From Desulfomonile tiedjei (GTDB lineage Bacteria > Desulfobacterota > Desulfomonilia > Desulfomonilales > Desulfomonilaceae): DNA of 34,376 bases. The notes under the pieces were generated by a model that made no database searches, was not told the origin of the DNA, and worked only from the letters and a program-made list of their open reading frames with translations. Position numbers and translations under genes: made by a program. Below, one piece after another: positions 26,501 to 34,269 of the stretch; positions within the stretch are counted from its first letter, which is position 1; the number at the start of each line of letters is the position of its first letter. Location of the stretch: positions 1 through 34,376 of the forward strand of contig JACRDG010000114.1 of assembly GCA_016218715.1 (NCBI GenBank). The letters run 5' to 3'.

Positions 26501-27843
26501 GTACCCGCAGCGCAGACCCGGTTCATCTCGAAATCCTCGATCGCGCCGTTCTGGAGGGAGATCCATTTGGAATCTTGTCCTCCGATTTCGACCACGGTAT
26601 CCACCTGCGGATCGAAACTCAGCGCGGCTCCAGCCTGCGCGATGATCTCGTTGACGATCAGCTCCGCGCCGAGTATCCGGCCGATGAGATATCTGCCGCT
26701 TCCGGTCACGGCAACGGCATCCGGGACGAGGTCGTCCCCGGTGAGGGCCCCTATGACCTCCCGGACACCCTCCAGAACGCGGGACTTGGAGAGGCGATAG
26801 TCTTCCCTCACCACCCGGCCCGCTCCATCGATGATGACCCCCTTCACCGACACCGATCCAACGTCCAACCCCATCACGAGCGGAGGCTGTACGGTTTTTC
26901 TCTCATGGGCGAGATGGTTGGGAGGAACATCCTGTTTCAGGCGTTCGTCCAGTCGCGGGAGGAACGACCGTGCGATCGGCGCCTCCAGCGCTCGTTGAGC
27001 CCTTTCTCTCAGCCTCTCGATTGTCAATCCCGGTATGCTTTCCTTCTGTCGCGCCAGATGGGCACATCCAAGGGCACCCATCACGTCGAAGTGCGGGGGA
27101 ATCGTTATCTGCTCCTCCGAGAGGCCCAACAGTTCCCGAAACGCCTTTACCACCGCCTGGTTGTGCATGACTCCGCCCTGAAGAGCGACCAGTGGCACAA
27201 GCGGCTCGCCCTTCACGAGGGTGGCAATGTAGTTCCGAACGAGCGCAAACGCCGACCCCAGGAGAATGTCCGGAATCGGCGTCCCCTCCTGAGCCTGGTG
27301 GATCATGTCCGTTTTGGCGAAGACCGCACAGCGGCCGGCGATAGGTGCGGGTTTCTCACTCTGAAGAGCGAGCGGGCCGAAGGACTCGACACGGACACCC
27401 AGCCGCTCCGCCTGTTCGTCGAGAAAGGCTCCGGTCCCCGCCGCACAGATCTCGTTCATGCGAAAAACTGCGATCCGAGGACAATCTCCATCCTCAGGGG
27501 GTTCCACCCGCATGAATTTCGAGTCTTGCCCGCCGATCTCGATAATGGATCTCACCTGCGGATTAACCCGAAAAACCCCTGCGGCATGCGCAGTTATCTC
27601 ATTGATGCACGGCACCTGCAGCACGCCGGAGAGCAGCTCCCGACCGCTCCCGGTGATCATGGCCGACTCAAACCGCAGATCGTTGCCGCACTCGGCACAG
27701 AGTTCATCCAACGCGTCGATGAACGTCTGGAGGGCCTTTCCGCGAGTTCTGAGGTAGATGGAGATCGGCCGATCCGCTCCCTCGTTTACCAGAAAAAGAT
27801 TCAAGCTGACCGATCCGCAATCTATGCCGAGGAATCCAGGCAT
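23539..27843 (-). CDS. Giant acyl-CoA dehydratase activase (tandem BadF/HgdC ATPase with DUF2229)
   Basis: The product is 1434 residues. Two ASKHA-type BadF/BadG/HgdC ATPase domains lie in tandem. The first (about 1-285) starts FLGIDCGSVSLNLFLV and has IEIGGQDSKFM and the cluster cysteines Cys133 (EICAAGTGAF) and Cys172. The second (about 322-580) repeats GLDVGSVSVKG, VEIGGQDSKW, Cys444 and Cys484. A Cys-rich linker follows (Cys604, Cys607, Cys611, Cys618), then the DUF2229 and C-terminal regions of the large CoA-activase family (ETCLPMK, TVGGECHPYVLVLGDY). HgdC-type activases use ATP to push an electron into a 2-hydroxyacyl-CoA dehydratase or benzoyl-CoA reductase. This large form is common in strict anaerobes but its target is unknown. 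ATG 27843 follows AAGGAGGGG. No dehydratase gene is adjacent. Confidence 0.93.
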   Translation of the reverse strand: MPGFLGIDCGSVSLNLFLVNEGADRPISIYLRTRGKALQTFIDALDELCAECGNDLRFESAMITGSGRELLSGVLQVPCINEITAHAAGVFRVNPQVRSIIEIGGQDSKFMRVEPPEDGDCPRIAVFRMNEICAAGTGAFLDEQAERLGVRVESFGPLALQSEKPAPIAGRCAVFAKTDMIHQAQEGTPIPDILLGSAFALVRNYIATLVKGEPLVPLVALQGGVMHNQAVVKAFRELLGLSEEQITIPPHFDVMGALGCAHLARQKESIPGLTIERLRERAQRALEAPIARSFLPRLDERLKQDVPPNHLAHERKTVQPPLVMGLDVGSVSVKGVIIDGAGRVVREDYRLSKSRVLEGVREVIGALTGDDLVPDAVAVTGSGRYLIGRILGAELIVNEIIAQAGAALSFDPQVDTVVEIGGQDSKWISLQNGAIEDFEMNRVCAAGTGSFLMAQAHRLDLQMGAEFSGAAFAARMPADLGNRCTVFMESDLIHHQNSGASVEDLAAGVCMSVVQNYLERVANHRPLGERVMFLGGVAATPAVKAAFEQQTGHRFHTPAFFKVSGAFGAALNALEGLRNGTIVATTRSTVAQVPSDIRVEQFSCRGCTNNCQVRKYHCQDRIVFHGGLCERWERETPSDKRPSEPNPFSFRSRLLEQWTEREVDSTVKWGMIRSPQFYEWFPFWQSFCRALGISLVTGHPSDRRQLEEGSSFLHVETCLPMKVLAGQVADLQARGVRTIFHPCILWEPSSGVGKAPLGYCPYIQASSQFFKGTLDLEWKEPVISHEFDADSLRHECARLARDLGFSREQTADAVEQGLHDLNRFRQELRNEGKRLLGDLRDDERALVVLGKPYHTADSFLNMNLGSLLQRLGVKAIPSDLYPMSEEDHQPVVSWKYQDQMIRLAGKIREDSRLFPVLITFFGCSPDPFTRRHIKEALGSKPLLVLEMDAHSSRAGMITRIEAFLEQIRLDSRLRRHPRTAEAAKVFALGARSGTESPATLERTAEEHSPCAVPVGALPEPAAASVSSSFPLPEVLYIPYFCEHSYAMVAAARSFGVDARVLEPPDEESERIGRPHTVGGECHPYVLVLGDYLKLARTLPSGEAERSLFYFLNADACRLGQFSVYIDKVRQQLGLSLRVITNLNEGLTAFGLSSSNRYSLLLKTWEGLNAYDVLMRLFLRLRPFARQKDAAEEAYRRACLTVFQALCQGRIRIGMEEALHELYAVETDESSPKPEVAVTGDYYTRVVPYANNDVYRDIEALGGILWPPPTLSDCFKMGVMRDSVWNLRGGRRLAAAGDGIMFALMAFSEFKVKGSKTARRALDAPLDILGLTMWKTASSLAHTGLPSGMTAPMATALRQAELGADGVLNLMTLNCSYGTVVTAALARALKQGYDAPMLTLIFDGLKKTNEKTRLEAFMEQVWDRFHHRLTRQGVA

Positions 27844-28125
27844 AGGTGGTACCCCTCCTTCCACTGAATGCCTTTTTCAATGTGACCGTTCACTTATGCG
27901 CGGGGCAGAGTAGCTCGTCTGAATATTTCGGGTTTCTTCAACGCTCAAAATCTCCCTAACCCCCATTTACTAAGTGCGGAACTGCACAATGCCCTTTCGT
28001 CCCCTTTTTCTAAAGGGGGGCCGGGGGATTGTTTCCCCGGCTGCCCAAATAGTTACTTCTCAATCGGACATTACTTCCGGCAACTGCTGTGCGAGAGGCG
28101 AGCAAGCACTGCTCCACCCCTCCGG
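27844..28125. other. Intergenic stretch with a C4T3/A3G4 hairpin
   Basis: About 280 bases without a gene. CCCCTTT at 28001-28007 pairs with AAAGGGG at 28012-28018. The flanks (CTCCCTAACCCCCATTT to the left, GGGGGGCCGGGGGATT to the right) look like a degraded dispersed palindrome of a fourth family. It lies about 110 bases 3' of the radical SAM gene and may end that transcript. The activase promoter is expected near 27870-27950 on the minus strand; TTGAGC with TATTCA at 17 bases spacing is a weak candidate. Confidence 0.5.
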
Positions 28126-28998
28126 TTACAGGGCCCGCAAGAACTCGGGCCTCAGGCGTGCTTGATCCCGAGAACGGAGCACCGAGTCGATCGCGGCCAG
28201 AATCGCCTCCTTGTCACGCGGCAAGGTCGCCTTGACCGGCAAGTAGTTGGACGCGTGATTGGACCGGAAAACACAATGGGTGAATGAGGATTCTCCGATC
28301 ATGATCCGCAACTCGTTGATGAGGCCGAATGGGTCCGGCAGCCGGAACCGGCCTTCAGCGAAGTCTTTGTGGAGCGGTGTTCCGGGAACCAGGATCAAGC
28401 TCAACGCGCCCACGTAGTCGGGGTCCATGTCCGTCAGGATCCTTGCAGTCTCCCGGGCATGCCGCTCGCTCCCTTCGATTCCGCCTATCCCGAGGAGCAC
28501 GGTCACGGAGAGGGCTATTCCCGCCTCCTTCACTCTCCGGGCAGCTTCCACCATTTGCTCGTACGTAGCGCCCTTGCAGATCTTTTCGAGTAGCTGGCCG
28601 TCGCCGGTCTCGAGGCCGAGGTAGATGATGCCGAGCCTCAGGGCATGGAGTTCCTGGAGATCCTGCACAGATTTCTTCAAAATGTTCTTGGCGTTGGAGT
28701 AAATGCCGATCCGCTGAACCGAAGGGATATACCGGTTTACTTCCGAGAGTATTTCCTTGAGCCGGCGCTGTGGAATACACAAGGCATCGCCATCGGCAAG
28801 GAAAACTCGCTCCACCGGCCCCATCTGGCGGGCGTCTTCCAAATCCTCTCTGATCTCTTCGATACTTCGGATGGCGAAAGATTTGTCTCGATAGCTGCCG
28901 CAAAAGGTACACCTGTTGTGATTGCAACCGATGGTCGCCTGAATTATCAGGCTATAAGCCTCGCTCGGTGGACGATATATGGCACCGACGTATTTCAC
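28126..28998 (-). CDS. Radical SAM protein
   Basis: The product is 290 residues. The cluster motif is IGCNHNRCTFCGSY: Cys25, Cys30 and Cys33, that is C-x4-C-x2-C rather than the standard C-x3-C-x2-C, a variant I recall from a subgroup of anaerobe proteins. The rest fits an Elp3/MiaB-like TIM barrel: VFLADGDALCIP, then GIYLGLETGDGQLLEKICKG-type and SVTVLLGIGG segments. No second cluster domain or B12-binding domain is present. Such proteins are often annotated only as radical SAM; the substrate is unknown. The start is GTG 28998 with AAGGGGA upstream. It is monocistronic as far as can be seen. Confidence 0.87.
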   Translation of the reverse strand: MKYVGAIYRPPSEAYSLIIQATIGCNHNRCTFCGSYRDKSFAIRSIEEIREDLEDARQMGPVERVFLADGDALCIPQRRLKEILSEVNRYIPSVQRIGIYSNAKNILKKSVQDLQELHALRLGIIYLGLETGDGQLLEKICKGATYEQMVEAARRVKEAGIALSVTVLLGIGGIEGSERHARETARILTDMDPDYVGALSLILVPGTPLHKDFAEGRFRLPDPFGLINELRIMIGESSFTHCVFRSNHASNYLPVKATLPRDKEAILAAIDSVLRSRDQARLRPEFLRAL

Positions 28999-29053
28999 GA
29001 TCGTTCCCCTTCGTACCTGTGTTTTCTCTTGCTCTTGTCACGCCGGCGAATAG

Positions 29054-29074
29054 GGGCGGGTTTGAAACCCACCC
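29054..29074. repeat. GGGCGGGTTT/AAACCCACCC palindrome
   Basis: The two ten-base arms pair with one mismatch around a single base. It is a further short palindrome type, located between the radical SAM gene start and the end of the lipoprotein gene at 29120, so it could end the lipoprotein transcript on the minus strand. Only one copy is in the window. Confidence 0.5.
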
Positions 29075-29119
29075 ATACGGCGAACGGCCATGATGCAAAG
29101 GTCGTAACGTGACAGGCGT

Positions 29120-29734
29120 TTATTGATAGTCGATTCCTTCTCGCACGAATTTCTCAAATTCCTTCTGAGCATCCTTTATGGCGTCACCGTCAGCCCTTAG
29201 CAAAATATAATATACACTCGAGTTCCCTTCCACAAGGTACAGGACCTTCTGAGTGGGAATCACGGGACTGAACATGGCCTGAATAGGCTTCGCGGTGTGT
29301 GGATCGCGTATAACCGCCAGTTTCCAACCTTTTGCGATCTCTGCAGGTGTAAGCTTTCTGGAATCGTCGCAGCGTATTCTCTTGCGGATGTACTTCGATC
29401 GGAACGTGACCTTGTACGCGTTCTTCCCGCCAATCTTGACGTATTCTTCCGTATCGCCAGGTCTGATCACCTCTCCGTCGGGGAAGAGCGTGACGTAATG
29501 TACTGCAAGGTTGTCGACCGGCCGGTCGATCTTTGCCTTCCGCACTTCGATGGCCACGTCGTCTTCCGGGTTACCGAACCGGCTTGCCGTATCGTCTTGT
29601 TCGATCAAAGGATACGGATTGCGGACAATCTCCCGCAGGGAGTGAGTACTGAAACAGCCCGTGAGAATCCCCGGCAGCAGCAAACAGAGGATTGCCTCGA
29701 AACTCACACGCATCCTTGGCCAGTGCTCAAACAT
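29120..29734 (-). CDS. Predicted lipoprotein of unknown function
   Basis: The product is 204 residues. A lipobox LTGC puts the lipidated Cys at residue 27, after a hydrophobic stretch (FEAILCLLLPGI). The mature part has a conserved-looking, charged beta-rich domain (VEEDVAIEVRK-like strands, KNAYKVTFRSKYIRKRIR, then VLYLVEGNSSVYYILLRADGD) with a helical tail. I do not recognise the family. ATG 29734 is chosen because GGAAG lies just upstream; ATG 29713 would also give a lipobox. The reading frame continues upstream to 29812 without a signal sequence. Envelope location is inferred, with processing by LspA from the gene at 4333. Confidence 0.7.
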   Translation of the reverse strand: MFEHWPRMRVSFEAILCLLLPGILTGCFSTHSLREIVRNPYPLIEQDDTASRFGNPEDDVAIEVRKAKIDRPVDNLAVHYVTLFPDGEVIRPGDTEEYVKIGGKNAYKVTFRSKYIRKRIRCDDSRKLTPAEIAKGWKLAVIRDPHTAKPIQAMFSPVIPTQKVLYLVEGNSSVYYILLRADGDAIKDAQKEFEKFVREGIDYQ

Positions 29735-29983
29735 CAGCTTCCAGCTTTTCGTGGTTCTTGGAGAGGAGCGGCAGGAGAATCGGTCGGGTCGATCCTCGCG
29801 AGATCGGCCCACTCTGAAACGCCGGTCCCATCACCAGAAATCGGGTGAGTAACCGTACACCGGAATAGGTCCAACCGGCCGGAATCACGATGAGGGAGGC
29901 TTGGAGGGGGAGATGCGTCTCCTCCTCTATCCTCACCGGGTGCCGAGCCACTTCAAGCCCGGTGAACGATTACTCGGGTGAGC

Positions 29984-31684
29984 CTACTCTCTGATGTATT
30001 TGATCAAGTCCATCCTGTCGAGAGGATCCGGGAGGTGAATCTCGGCCGTGTCCACCTTCTCACTCTCCTTCTTGCCCTTTGCCTGTACGAAGGCTTTCAG
30101 AGTCTCGAACCGTGCCTTGCGCAGGACCGTGTCTTCCGGTTCCGCTGTCAGAGCCTCGGTAAAATCATCCACTGCTAGAGAGAGGTTCTGCTTGAGCCCC
30201 GTTTTCACGTACGCGCACCCGCGCAAGAGTTTGGCCACGGGTGTTCGGGGAGCGACGAGCAACACCTCCCTGTAATCCGCTAGAGCTGGTTCGGGGTCTC
30301 CGGCTTCGAAATGGATCAGTCCCCGGAACAGCAACGCTTCCGGGTCTTTCGGTCCTCGTTTCAACACCGCGGAGAAATCCACACGTGCCCTTCCAAGGTC
30401 GTGGCGTTGTTCGGAGGTCCCTCGTTTCGCGACCTTGCTCATGCCCAGATAAGCAAGTCCTCGGTCGAATTGAACCTTGGGCATGACCGATGCCGGCTCC
30501 TCGTCTTCCGCAGCAATCTGCGCCATCTGTTCCGCCAGATTGTACGCGGATACCGCATCCTGAAACTTCTTTTGCTCCTGGAGTGACTTGGCTTCTGCCA
30601 TGGTCTGCGAAAAACAGCGGCTCATATCCACCCGGTAGACCCCCGGCGCCTGAGCCGATAGGACGTTCCCTTTGTCGTCGGTGACCACCAGTCTCAGCGA
30701 AAAAGATCCCTTCGCAATGTTCAAATCGGAGGGAGAGGGGAAGGTCACCTTCAACGTGCGGGACTCGGGAGCGGCAGGTTCCTCTGCGCCCTTCGAGGCC
30801 GGCGCCACGCGCTCGCATCTTATCAGATCTTCGCTCTTGGGGCCTGTCCGGACGAGCAAAGCCTCATAGCTTACCGGCTTGTTGGCAGTCTGGAGTTTGA
30901 GCGTGAGGAGGGCGTCGTCGCTCGGGCAAACCTCTGTTTTCTGCTCGGTACCATTCGGTTTTTTCACCAGCTGTAGGTCGGTTATTTCCCCTTCGCTTCC
31001 GACGAACCGGAGGTCCGTGGGCGGCGGGCTGGACTTCACATACCGACGGTACGGCGCAAAGGAGAGTCCAGCCTTGTGGGGAGTTACGACCACGTAATCG
31101 CTCGTAGAGAAAGTTACGACGAACGTTCCGTCATCACGAGACTTGAGCGAGCCGATCTCACTTCCGGTTTCCGGATCCAACGCTTTAAGGTCCACCCCCG
31201 GAATTCCAGTGCCCGCCCGGGAGACGACTTTACCGGTCACACTCGGCGCCACGGAGAAGCTCACCCGAGCCTGTCTCGTTTCCGAACCGTACTGCAGTGA
31301 TGCGTCTACCCGGTACGTGCCCGGCGATAGAGCTTTGCTGACCGAAACGCCTTGACCGACCGGACCGAGAGGCTTCCCCTGCCCATCGAACAGCGTCCAG
31401 GTGACGCCCGGCTGTTCGGCCTTGTCCAATCCTTCAGTCTTTACGTTGGCCTTGAAGGCGACCGGCTCGCCGGAAGAGTAAGCAGCGTCCTTCTTGGGCA
31501 CGGCGATCTCAATGCTCGCGACAACTGGCTTGGCCTGACCCGTCCCTGCTCCCGCGGACCCAAAGGTGAGCGCACTCTTCAGGGGCTCGGGGACTTTCTC
31601 CTTGACCAAGGCCCCGGGATCGCACCCTAAAAGAATGAGCAGGCTTCCGATGACGCCGGCAGTCCTGGCATATCTCCACATCAT
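29984..31684 (-). CDS. Lipoprotein with Ig-like domains and C-terminal TPR repeats
   Basis: The product is 566 residues. A lipobox LLGC sets Cys21 as the lipid anchor. Residues about 45-150 look like a beta-sandwich domain (VASIEIAVPKKDAAYSSGEP, PGTYRVDASLQYG). A carboxypeptidase-regulatory-like segment follows (VTGKVVSRAGTGIPGVDLKA). The last third is helical with TPR-like units (FQDAVSAYNLAEQM, ALLFRGLIHFEAGDPEPALADYREVL, LRGCAYVKTG). It was probably an envelope scaffold or stress-response protein; no exact family is recognised. ATG 31684 follows GGGAG; a second ATG is at 31681. The frame is open to 31825 but without a signal sequence. Confidence 0.75.
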   Translation of the reverse strand: MMWRYARTAGVIGSLLILLGCDPGALVKEKVPEPLKSALTFGSAGAGTGQAKPVVASIEIAVPKKDAAYSSGEPVAFKANVKTEGLDKAEQPGVTWTLFDGQGKPLGPVGQGVSVSKALSPGTYRVDASLQYGSETRQARVSFSVAPSVTGKVVSRAGTGIPGVDLKALDPETGSEIGSLKSRDDGTFVVTFSTSDYVVVTPHKAGLSFAPYRRYVKSSPPPTDLRFVGSEGEITDLQLVKKPNGTEQKTEVCPSDDALLTLKLQTANKPVSYEALLVRTGPKSEDLIRCERVAPASKGAEEPAAPESRTLKVTFPSPSDLNIAKGSFSLRLVVTDDKGNVLSAQAPGVYRVDMSRCFSQTMAEAKSLQEQKKFQDAVSAYNLAEQMAQIAAEDEEPASVMPKVQFDRGLAYLGMSKVAKRGTSEQRHDLGRARVDFSAVLKRGPKDPEALLFRGLIHFEAGDPEPALADYREVLLVAPRTPVAKLLRGCAYVKTGLKQNLSLAVDDFTEALTAEPEDTVLRKARFETLKAFVQAKGKKESEKVDTAEIHLPDPLDRMDLIKYIRE

Positions 31685-32001
31685 TGAACCTGGCTCCCCG
31701 TTGACGAGGGACAAACGCAAGCCCCTCGAATCGTGTGACCACTCTGGGCATCCGCCGAATCCTCTCGGGAGAACCGGCGCCTCGCCAACCCTGTCTAAGC
31801 TGAGATTAGACCGTTTTTCGGTCACCCGTCAAGGAATGTCTCGATCCGGCCCACGGTGCCGTCGAAGTTGCCGCAAGCGATATCCCATCGTCGCAGGCAC
31901 GGCAGGGCCGATCTGAAACGCGAGCTTGACCTTTGGAGTTTAGTATGATAAATAAGCATGGAATTATAAGATGTTGTTAGTAAAGCCTAAGCAGATGTGA
32001 C
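31685..32001. other. Divergent intergenic region before rlpA
   Basis: About 320 bases between two divergent lipoprotein genes. TTGACC at 31926-31931 and an AT-rich TATGATAAATA at 31944-31954 could form an rlpA promoter, with TAAATA at 17 bases or TATGAT at only 12 bases spacing; neither is convincing. The part next to 31825 is open reading frame without coding support. The last 80 bases before rlpA are clearly AT-richer than their surroundings. Confidence 0.4.
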
Positions 32002-32610
32002 ATGAAATACTTACAACGGCTTGCCTTAAATGCTGTTATCATCGTCACTCTCGCGGGGTGTGCGGGCCCGCTCCGAACGGTCAAGCAAGAACCGCCTCCA
32101 GTGGAGAAAGGCTCCTCGTATACGATAAAGGGAAAGACCTACCAGACCCTGAAGAAAGTGGAACCCGGCCGCATCGAACACGGAGTCGCGTCGTGGTATG
32201 GACCGGGGTTTCACGGCAAGAAGACCGCGTCGGGGGAGGTCTACAACATGTTTGACCTGACGGCCGCTCACAGCGCACTCCCCATGAAGACCCTCGTCAA
32301 GGTAAAGAATCTGCAGAACGGCAAGGAGATCCGTGTACGAATCAACGACCGAGGGCCTTTTGTAGACGATCGGGTCATCGATCTGTCTTTGGCGGCTGCC
32401 CGGGAGCTTGGTATGGTCAGGCCCGGCACCGTTCCGGTCAAGTTGACCGTGTTGAAGGGGAGCGACACCCTCGTTGCTTCCCGGCTGAAGGAGAAACCCT
32501 CTGATTTAGGCAAGCAGGCTTCAGCCAAGGGTGAAAAGGATCGGAGTCCGGGAACTCCGAATCCGTTCTTCAGCGGCGAGCGATGGGGCCTCCTCGCGTT
32601 GATTCGGTGA
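32002..32610 (+). CDS. rlpA: RlpA-type septal ring lytic transglycosylase
   Basis: Outer-membrane lipoprotein that acts on peptidoglycan lacking stem peptides at division sites (known for P. aeruginosa RlpA). The product is 202 residues: signal with lipobox LAGC (Cys20), a short Pro-rich linker, then a double-psi beta-barrel at about 58-155 with GVASWYGPGFHGKKTASGE, NMFDLTAAH and RINDRGPFVDDRVIDLS. The C-terminal SPOR domain of many RlpA proteins is absent; instead there is a basic 45-residue tail. Septal targeting by SPOR is therefore unlikely. ATG 32002 is the only plausible start. Confidence 0.92.
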   Translation: MKYLQRLALNAVIIVTLAGCAGPLRTVKQEPPPVEKGSSYTIKGKTYQTLKKVEPGRIEHGVASWYGPGFHGKKTASGEVYNMFDLTAAHSALPMKTLVKVKNLQNGKEIRVRINDRGPFVDDRVIDLSLAAARELGMVRPGTVPVKLTVLKGSDTLVASRLKEKPSDLGKQASAKGEKDRSPGTPNPFFSGERWGLLALIR

Positions 32611-32722
32611 CCCGCCAGATGGTATAGTACAGCGCCCTGGAAATTGCGGGAGACAAAACCGGTTGCCAAGAATGACGTCCGAATGGCCCGCGCTTGAGAA
32701 AGGCTGTTGATAGGAAGCGGAG

Positions 32723-34042
32723 ATGGCGATTACCGTTCTCGGTGGGGGGCTGGCCGGATCGGAAGCTGCGTGGCAACTGGCGAAGATGGGGATACCGGTA
32801 CGCCTTATTGAGATGAAACCCCATCGTTACTCACCTGCCCATGGGTCGCCGGATCTTGCGGAACTGGTCTGTTCCAATTCTCTCAGATCCTCTGTGCTCC
32901 AATCTGCCGCGGGGCTGCTGAAGGAAGAGTTGCGCTGTCTGGGATCGCTGATCATGGAGGCAGCCGACGCGACCGCGGTTCCCGCGGGGAAGGCGCTTGC
33001 GGTAGATCGGGGGGCCTTCTCGCGTTTCATTACCGAACGGCTCGTTGCGGAGCCGCTCGTCTCTCTCGAGAGGCGCGAGCTGACACGAGTGCCCGGTGCC
33101 GAGGAAGGCGCGGTCATCGTGGCGACAGGGCCGCTGACCACGGATGCTCTCGCTCAGGATGTCGCCCGCATTCTCGGATCGGGCGGGCTGTATTTTTACG
33201 ACGCCATTGCCCCGATCGTGACCGCGGAGAGTCTGGAGCCGAGCAAGCTCTTCTCCGCGTCCCGGTACGCAGACGGGGAGGGGGACTATCTGAACGCCCC
33301 TTTTGATGAGCCGGCCTACCGGAGGTTCGTGCAAGAGATCCTGGAAGCGGACAAGGTCGACCCGTATCCCTTCGACAACATACCTCACTTTGAAGGGTGC
33401 CTGCCGGTAGAGGAGCTGGCACGCCGAGGACCGGACACGCTGGCCTTTGGACCCATGAAGCCCGTCGGGCTGACCGACCCCGCCACAGGAGCGAGGCCTT
33501 TTGCGGTCGTTCAGCTCCGTGCAGAAAACAAGGATCGAACCCTGTACAACCTCGTCGGCTTCCAGACGAAAATGACCCATCCGGCACAGGAGCGGGTGTT
33601 CCGCCTCATACCAGGCCTCGAGAACGCGGTCTTTGCCAGGCTGGGGTCGATACACCGGAACACGTATTTGGAGGCACCCTCGCTGCTGGACCGCTTCTCT
33701 CGATCGCTGACCCACCCGCACGTCTTCTTTGCAGGTCAGATCACCGGAGTGGAAGGGTATATCGAGTCTACTGCTTCGGGACTGGTGGTGGGTATTATGG
33801 CGGGTCTGCTGTCACTGGGGATCACCCCTGAGCCTCCACCATCGGAGACGGCAGTGGGTGCGCTTTTGAAGCATACACGGGACAAGCCCTCAGGGAAGTA
33901 CGAGCCCATGAACGTCAACTTCGGCATCATCGATCCGCCACCCCCGGGAACACCGAAAAAGCGCAAGAAGGAATTACTCGCGGACCGAGCGCTTGCAGCG
34001 CTGCGTGTATGGAAAGCCGAAATAGAACGGCTGTACCCCTGA
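32723..34042 (+). CDS. trmFO: Folate-dependent tRNA (uracil-54) methyltransferase TrmFO
   Basis: FAD enzyme that makes m5U54 in the T-loop of tRNA with methylene-tetrahydrofolate as methyl donor. The 439 residues are the usual length. The N-terminal FAD motif is ITVLGGGLAGSEAA, followed by RLIEMKP and ELVCSNSLRS. Cys50 and Cys226 (PHFEGCLPVEE) match the two catalytic cysteines of the B. subtilis enzyme (Cys53 and Cys226). The C-terminal part shows FAGQITGVEGYIESTASGL and FGIIDPPP. ATG 32723 is preceded by GGAAGCGGAG. It is 112 bp downstream of rlpA and may share its transcript. Its presence implies the folate rather than the SAM (TrmA) route for m5U54. Confidence 0.96.
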   Translation: MAITVLGGGLAGSEAAWQLAKMGIPVRLIEMKPHRYSPAHGSPDLAELVCSNSLRSSVLQSAAGLLKEELRCLGSLIMEAADATAVPAGKALAVDRGAFSRFITERLVAEPLVSLERRELTRVPGAEEGAVIVATGPLTTDALAQDVARILGSGGLYFYDAIAPIVTAESLEPSKLFSASRYADGEGDYLNAPFDEPAYRRFVQEILEADKVDPYPFDNIPHFEGCLPVEELARRGPDTLAFGPMKPVGLTDPATGARPFAVVQLRAENKDRTLYNLVGFQTKMTHPAQERVFRLIPGLENAVFARLGSIHRNTYLEAPSLLDRFSRSLTHPHVFFAGQITGVEGYIESTASGLVVGIMAGLLSLGITPEPPPSETAVGALLKHTRDKPSGKYEPMNVNFGIIDPPPPGTPKKRKKELLADRALAALRVWKAEIERLYP

Positions 34043-34130
34043 GCGGCTTACCAAGCCATTTCACAAATACTGTCGAGCACTTCTGTAGGACGCGGTTGCC
34101 GCTTGTCGCCGTTGCCCCAGCGGCTGTTAG

Positions 34131-34205
34131 GTGGGACATGCGTTCCGCCTGTCATTTCCTAGCTTCCCGAAATGCGTCGCAGTATTGGTGAAACGGTGCA
34201 CTTAG
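34131..34205. repeat. Degenerate family 2 palindrome with tag, copy 4
   Basis: GGTGGGACATGCGTTCCGCC followed by TGTCATTTCCT recalls the left arm and loop of the palindrome at 74-136, but the right arm is lost. At 34183-34205 TATTGGTGAAACGGTGC then ACTTAG matches the tag at 568-590 at most positions. It looks like an old, decayed copy. The rest of 34043-34269 holds nothing I can support. Confidence 0.55.
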
Positions 34206-34269
34206 AAAAAGCAGTCGGGGAAGGGCTTGCACTGGACCGGAAGAATCAATGAATCCGAGAATCGGTACC

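Noticed and set aside
25969-27867. A 632-codon open frame on the plus strand opposite the activase gene
   Set aside because: It lies antisense to clear activase domains, its translation resembles no protein, and long antisense frames are expected in GC-rich coding DNA. The same holds for the long frames opposite dnaK (15444-16844) and the phosphatase gene (19225-20493).
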